Source: Thermoactinospora rubra (GTDB taxonomy: Bacteria; Actinomycetota; Actinomycetes; Streptosporangiales; Streptosporangiaceae). Taken from it: a DNA stretch of 64,000 bases. The first letter of the stretch is position 1, and the number at the start of each line of letters is the position of its first letter. A program made the position numbers and the translations under genes. The DNA is taken from assembly GCF_002093975.1 (NCBI RefSeq), contig NZ_MSZZ01000024.1, positions 124,001 to 188,000 of the forward strand, written 5' to 3'. Under the pieces are notes generated by a model, which saw only the letters and a list, made by a program, of their open reading frames with translations, was not told the DNA's origin and did not search any database. This document shows positions 60,233-64,000 of the stretch, piece by piece.

Positions 60233-61705
60233 GTGATGCGTTGGGCCCACGCGCCGTCAGGACGGCGAACCGGCGCGTCCGGCCGGGTGGGCGTGCTGTC
60301 GTGGGCGCGGCGGCACGGCTGGTTCGTGGCGCTGTTCGCGGTGGCGGCGGCGTTGCGGGCGACGGCGATGCTCGGCTACCGCCCCGCCCTGTGGTTCCCC
60401 GACTCCTACACCTACATCGTCACGGTCATGCGCCCGCGCCCCGACCTGGTGCGCCCGGCGGGCTACTCCATGTTCGTCAAGCTCCTGGAGCCCTTCCACA
60501 GCTTCGCCGTCGTCGCGGCGACGCAGCACCTGCTCGGCCTGGGCGTCGGCGCGCTGGTCTACTGGATCGCCGCCCGCAGCGCGCCCCGGTGGATCGCCGT
60601 CCTGGCGGCTGCCCCGGTGCTCCTGGACGCCTACCAAATCCAGCTGGAACACCTGCTGGTCTCCGACGTGCTGTTCATGGCCCTGGTGGTGGCCGCGACG
60701 GTGCTCGCGATGCGCGCCGAGCCCCCGGCGGTCGCCATCGGCCTGCTGCTGGCCGCCGCCTCCCTGACGCGGACGGTCGGCCTGCCGCTCGTCGCGCTCG
60801 TGGCCGCGTGGCTGCTGCTGCGCCGCCACCGGCGCAAGGCCCTGGCCATGCTCGCCGCCGCCGTCCTGCCCGTCGTCGCCTACGGCGCCTGGTTCTACGC
60901 CACCTACCACCGCGTGGGCATCATCGGCGCGGACGGCGCGTTCCTCTACGCCCGCACCATGGCCTTCGCCGACTGCGCCCGGATGCGCCCGCCCGCCGAC
61001 CTGGCCGTGCTGTGCGACGCCCGCCCGCCCGGGCGGCGCCCTCCCTCCCAGGACTATGTCTGGAGCGCCGACTCCCCCCTGGTCAAGCTGCCTGGGATCA
61101 CCTTCACCGCCGCCAACGACGGCCTGGCCCGCCGCTTCGCCCTGCTGGCGATCCGCTCGCAGCCGCTGGACTACGCCGGTGCGACGCTGAGCGAGCTGGC
61201 CAGGACCTTCACCTGGGACCGGCCGGTCTACCCGGACGCGGAGGTCTACGCCGCCTACGAGTTCCCCGACCGCGCGCCGCCCCCGCCGGTGCGCTACCCG
61301 GCGCAGGTGGGGGCCGACTTCGCCCGGCAGTACGAGCGGGGCGACATCACGACCGCGGTGGCCGAGCCGTACGCGGGATGGCTACGGGCCTACCAGGACC
61401 TCGCCCGCCTGCCCGGCACGCTCCTGCTGGCCGTCCTCCTGGTCCCGCCCGCGCTGACCGTGCTGACGGCGGTCCGACGGCGGTACGGCAGGCGCGCCGG
61501 CGCCCCGGCGACCGGCGGCGCCTGGCTGCTCCCCTGGGCCGTGGCCTGGGCACTCCTGGTCATTCCGCCCGCGGTCGCCCAGTTCGACTACCGGTACGTG
61601 CTGCCCGCCGTACCCCTGGCCTGCCTGGCCGCAGCGCTCAGCAGCCAACCTGCAAGCATGCTGAAAGACGTTCATGTTTTTATTCCAGGAGATGTCCGGG
61701 TCTGA
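60233..61705 (+). CDS. GT-C-type membrane glycosyltransferase (ArnT/PMT-like)
   Basis: This protein of about 490 residues starts at GTG 60233 (an ATG follows immediately) with GGAGGGGG 7 nt upstream. After the first helix the loop reads YRPALWFPDSYTYIVTVMRP, whose FPDSYTY places an Asp where GT-C enzymes have their catalytic acid. About ten helices follow, with a long soluble loop (about 235-360) and C-terminal VAQFDYRYVLPAVPLACLAA, typical of these proteins. The likely donor is a polyprenyl-phosphate sugar from the GT2 upstream. It is divergent from the other GT-C-like gene (124 bp). The 3' end is markedly AT-richer than the rest. Confidence 0.82.
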   Translation: MMRWAHAPSGRRTGASGRVGVLSWARRHGWFVALFAVAAALRATAMLGYRPALWFPDSYTYIVTVMRPRPDLVRPAGYSMFVKLLEPFHSFAVVAATQHLLGLGVGALVYWIAARSAPRWIAVLAAAPVLLDAYQIQLEHLLVSDVLFMALVVAATVLAMRAEPPAVAIGLLLAAASLTRTVGLPLVALVAAWLLLRRHRRKALAMLAAAVLPVVAYGAWFYATYHRVGIIGADGAFLYARTMAFADCARMRPPADLAVLCDARPPGRRPPSQDYVWSADSPLVKLPGITFTAANDGLARRFALLAIRSQPLDYAGATLSELARTFTWDRPVYPDAEVYAAYEFPDRAPPPPVRYPAQVGADFARQYERGDITTAVAEPYAGWLRAYQDLARLPGTLLLAVLLVPPALTVLTAVRRRYGRRAGAPATGGAWLLPWAVAWALLVIPPAVAQFDYRYVLPAVPLACLAAALSSQPASMLKDVHVFIPGDVRV

Positions 61706-61739
61706 GTATGCTCTCTGCCGGGAACATCACGCCCGGGTC

Positions 61740-61761
61740 ACGGTCGATCTTTTCCGACCGT
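61740..61761. terminator. Hairpin after the GT-C gene
   Basis: ACGGTCG (61740-61746) pairs with CGACCGT (61755-61761) around an 8-nt loop containing TTTT. It lies 35 bp after the stop codon, in the leader region of the LCP gene. Confidence 0.5.
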
Positions 61762-61892
61762 GGCAACAGGCACGCCGGAGATGACCTAATCTCGTGGCGC
61801 GAGGACCTAGCGACCGAGCCAGCGTGAGACGGCCTGGCGATCTTCGGACGAGGAGGCCGTGTGCGACGCGGAGGAAAGGCCGTGGAGGGCGT

Positions 61893-63491
61893 ATGAGTGG
61901 TTACCGAGGCGTGTCCGTCCAGGACCGCCGCGTCGCGCCCACGGAGCCGACCGGTCGCCCCTCGCGCCGGGCGGGCAGCCAGCCGCCGCCCGCCGACCCG
62001 CCGCCCCGCTCGCGCCGCGCCAAGAAGCCCGAGGGCCCCGACAAGATGCGGATCCTGGCCTGGGTCAGCATCGGGCTCACCGTCGTCCTCACCGGCGGCT
62101 CCCTGACCGGCTACGCGGCCTTCCGCAGCGCCTTCGGCGACATCAACCAGAACGACGCGGCCAAGGACATCGTCGGCGAGCGGCCCAAGAACCTCACCGG
62201 CGCCCTCAACGTCCTCATCGTCGGCTCCGACACCCGTGAGGGCGACAACGCCAAGTACGGCCAGCAGGCCGCCAGGCTGGGCGCCGCGTTCGGCAAGCGC
62301 ACCGACACCATCCTGCTGCTGCACATCTCCCCCAACCGGGACAAGGCGCAGATCATCAGCTTCCCGCGCGACTCGATGGTGCAGATCCCCGAGTGCAAGA
62401 ACGAGCAGACCAAGCAGCTCATGCCCGGCCGGCTCGACATGATCAACTCGGCCTACAACACCGGCGGCATCGCCTGCACGATCGACACCATCGAGTCGCT
62501 CACCCAGATCCGCGTCGACCACCACGTCGAGGTCGACTTCGCGGGCTTCAAGAACATCGTCAACGCCCTGGGCGGCGTGGAGATGTGCTTCAGCAAGCCG
62601 ATCAATGACAAGAACTCCAAGTTCCACATCACCGCCGGCACCCACAAGCTCAACGGCGAGCAGGCGCTGGCCTACATGCGGCTGCGCAACTACGGCCTGG
62701 GCAGCGACCTGGACCGCATCAAGCGCCAGCAGAAGCTGCTCAGCAAGATGGTGCAGCAGGCCACCAGCACCAACCTGCTGACCGACGTGCCGAAGCTGCT
62801 CAGCCTCGTCAACGCCGCGGCCAAGTCGGTGTCGATGGACAAGGACCTGGCCGGCGATCCGCAGAAGATCATCGACATCGCCACCAGCGCCAAGTCGCTC
62901 ACCGCCAGCGGCGTCAAGTTCATCACCGTCCCGGTCGAGGCCTTCCCCGCCGACCCCAACCGGGTCCAGTGGCGGCAGCCGGACGCCACCACGCTCTTCC
63001 AGCAGATCGCCCAGGACGTCGAGGTCACCCAGCCCAGCGCGTCGCCCACGGTGACGGTCAAGCCGCAGCAGGTCCGCATCCAGGTGCTCAACGGCACCGC
63101 CAAGCAGGGCGAGGCACAGAAGGTCGCCGACGAGCTGACCAAGTGGGGCTTCAAGGTCGTCGGCGTCGGCAACGCGCCGCCCACGGCCACCACGACGGTG
63201 CTGTACTCCGCCAAGTCGCCCGCCGACGCCGACTACGCCAAGCTGGCGGCGGCCAAGATGAGCGGCACCGTCAACGCCGGGCCGAAGAAGGTCAAGCCGG
63301 TCAACCTCAAGCCGTACACGCCCACGCCGGGCGTGAGCGCGCCGGAGGCCACCGCCTCCCCCGGCAAGGTCGGCCCGATCGTCCAGGTCGTCATCGGCGA
63401 GGACTACCGCGGCGTGCGCGTCCCGCCGGTGGTCTCCAAGGCCATCGAGCAGAACACGGTGTCGGCGGACCAGAAGAACATCTGCACGTGA
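61893..63491 (+). CDS. LytR-CpsA-Psr (LCP) family ligase with LytR_C domain
   Basis: The ATG at 61893 has GGAGG 6 nt upstream; a longer frame lacks such a signal. The 532-residue protein has a basic, Pro-rich cytosolic N-terminus, one transmembrane helix (about 52-75), and the LCP domain (about 100-330): LNVLIVGSDTREGDN with the catalytic Asp, TDTILLLHISPNRDKAQIIS, FPRDSMVQIPECKN, and ALAYMRLRNYGLGSDLDRIK with its Arg. A LytR_C domain follows (VRIQVLNGTAKQGEAQKVAD, about 398-417 onward). LCP enzymes attach lipid-linked glycopolymers to peptidoglycan. By synteny it corresponds to Rv3267 (CpsA-like), and it is the expected last step for the glycans built by the genes before it. Confidence 0.95.
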   Translation: MSGYRGVSVQDRRVAPTEPTGRPSRRAGSQPPPADPPPRSRRAKKPEGPDKMRILAWVSIGLTVVLTGGSLTGYAAFRSAFGDINQNDAAKDIVGERPKNLTGALNVLIVGSDTREGDNAKYGQQAARLGAAFGKRTDTILLLHISPNRDKAQIISFPRDSMVQIPECKNEQTKQLMPGRLDMINSAYNTGGIACTIDTIESLTQIRVDHHVEVDFAGFKNIVNALGGVEMCFSKPINDKNSKFHITAGTHKLNGEQALAYMRLRNYGLGSDLDRIKRQQKLLSKMVQQATSTNLLTDVPKLLSLVNAAAKSVSMDKDLAGDPQKIIDIATSAKSLTASGVKFITVPVEAFPADPNRVQWRQPDATTLFQQIAQDVEVTQPSASPTVTVKPQQVRIQVLNGTAKQGEAQKVADELTKWGFKVVGVGNAPPTATTTVLYSAKSPADADYAKLAAAKMSGTVNAGPKKVKPVNLKPYTPTPGVSAPEATASPGKVGPIVQVVIGEDYRGVRVPPVVSKAIEQNTVSADQKNICT

Positions 63492-63616
63492 CCTCAGAGT
63501 TCACTGTGGAACCGCCGTTCCCGGGTCACCGGGCTTTCCGGATCGGTAAGGTGGATCCCGGCCGTCGCCGCGCCGACGCGCCGGACCCCGACCCGTCGAG
63601 AAGAGCCTTCCCCCAC

Positions 63617-64000
63617 GTGACCGACATCCGCTACTCCCCACCCCTCCAGCAGGCGCCCTCCGCCGACGCGGAGGCCGGACCGGGCCCGAGGGCGCCGGAG
63701 CGGCGGTTGTGGGGCGGCGAGCCGCGGGAGCGCGGCACGCTGTGGCCGGAGCCGCCGGGCGCGCGCGTCCAGGAGGAGGCCGAGGAGGCCGCCGAGCCGA
63801 AGCCGCAGCGCAAGCGCGAGCCGTACCTCGACAACGTCAAGTTCCTGCTCATCGCCCTGGTGGTGGTCGGTCACTCGCTGGTGCCGACGCTGGCCGCCGA
63901 CGCCTCCAGGTCGCTGTACATCTTCATCTACACCTTCCACATGCCGCTGTTCGTGATCATCAGCGGTTACCTGTCGCGCAACTTCTGGAACTCCAACGCC
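63617..64000 (+). CDS. Acyltransferase-3 family protein, 3' end outside the window
   Basis: A GTG at 63617 opens a frame of 128 codons that is still open at the window edge. After about 70 residues of acidic, Pro-rich cytosolic sequence comes REPYLDNVKFLLIALVVVGH, the first helix of OafA/NodX-type acyltransferases (Asp and the active-site His in VVVGHSL). The second helix has FIYTFHMPLFVIISGYLSRN, the next family marker. Such enzymes add acyl groups to surface glycans. No ribosome-binding site is clear. Confidence 0.88.
   Translation, partial: MTDIRYSPPLQQAPSADAEAGPGPRAPERRLWGGEPRERGTLWPEPPGARVQEEAEEAAEPKPQRKREPYLDNVKFLLIALVVVGHSLVPTLAADASRSLYIFIYTFHMPLFVIISGYLSRNFWNSNA

Noticed and set aside
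56801..60250. Minus-strand open frame of 1149 codons
   Set aside because: It passes through the nucleotidyltransferase (antisense) and overlaps the real GT-C frame in another register; no domain seen.

Overview
The window is a chromosomal stretch of a high-GC actinobacterium. The gene content and the coding style (GTG and TTG starts, ATGA/GTGA overlaps, many apparent leaderless promoters) fit a filamentous actinomycete, most likely Streptosporangiales (Nonomuraea or Streptosporangium type). That genus-level guess is inference. The backbone is a conserved actinobacterial block known from Mycobacterium (about Rv3235 to Rv3267) and Streptomyces (about SCO3005 to SCO3037): Rv3235-like, secA, hpf, comF, lpqB, mtrB, mtrA, ahcY, SIS protein, Trm112, manB, DUF3499, metallopeptidase-like, whiB, fbiA, fbiB, then a sugar nucleotidyltransferase and an LCP protein.

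Layout. 1-3.6 kb: a GntR/UTRA regulator (cut at the window edge), a GlcNAc-type PTS EIIC and a secreted chitin-binding S1 protease, together suggesting chitin or aminosugar use. 3.6-13.6 kb: a 17-bp tandem repeat array, an Rv3235-like gene, a 670-bp non-coding gap, secA, an HGxxPAAW membrane protein, a YcaQ-like glycosylase, a P-loop kinase-like protein, an orphan LuxR response regulator behind a tiny overlapping leader ORF, hpf and comF. 13.7-17.9 kb: the mtrA-mtrB-lpqB envelope/division signalling operon. 18.1-25.8 kb: a tightly overlapped membrane operon (GDPD-like membrane protein, DUF4129, DUF4350, MoxR ATPase, DUF58), with a SpoIIM-like and an RDD protein divergently placed after it.

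25.8-31 kb: a DUF305 lipoprotein, a secreted LVIVD-repeat protein, and two adenosylhomocysteinases, one canonical and one of the archaeal/thermophile type. 31.0-33.2 kb: an IS200/IS605 element (tnpA plus frameshifted tnpB and a probable omega-RNA) inserted into the 3' end of a merR gene, whose original stop can be reconstructed. 33.2-36.5 kb: an asparagine-synthase-like protein with no visible N-terminal catalytic Cys, in an operon with a NarL-type two-component system. 36.5-41.4 kb: CDF transporter, SIS protein, Trm112, manB, DUF3499, a metallopeptidase-like protein without HExxH, and whiB.

41.7-51 kb: a Pro/Gln-rich membrane protein with 33-bp repeats, then F420 biosynthesis (fbiA-fbiB, and fbiC after an SBP-VWA protein), with an FbiB whose nitroreductase domain is shortened, and an AlkA-like glycosylase. 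51-64 kb: an envelope glycoconjugate region with a DPM1-like GT2, two GT4s, a methyltransferase, two LPG-synthase-type membrane proteins, a sugar-1-phosphate nucleotidyltransferase, two large GT-C-like membrane proteins, an LCP ligase and the start of an acyltransferase-3 gene.

A recurring feature is a TANNNT -10 hexamer 6-8 nt before the start codon with no Shine-Dalgarno, seen at about 13 genes. At two divergent pairs the opposing -10 hexamers overlap by two bases.
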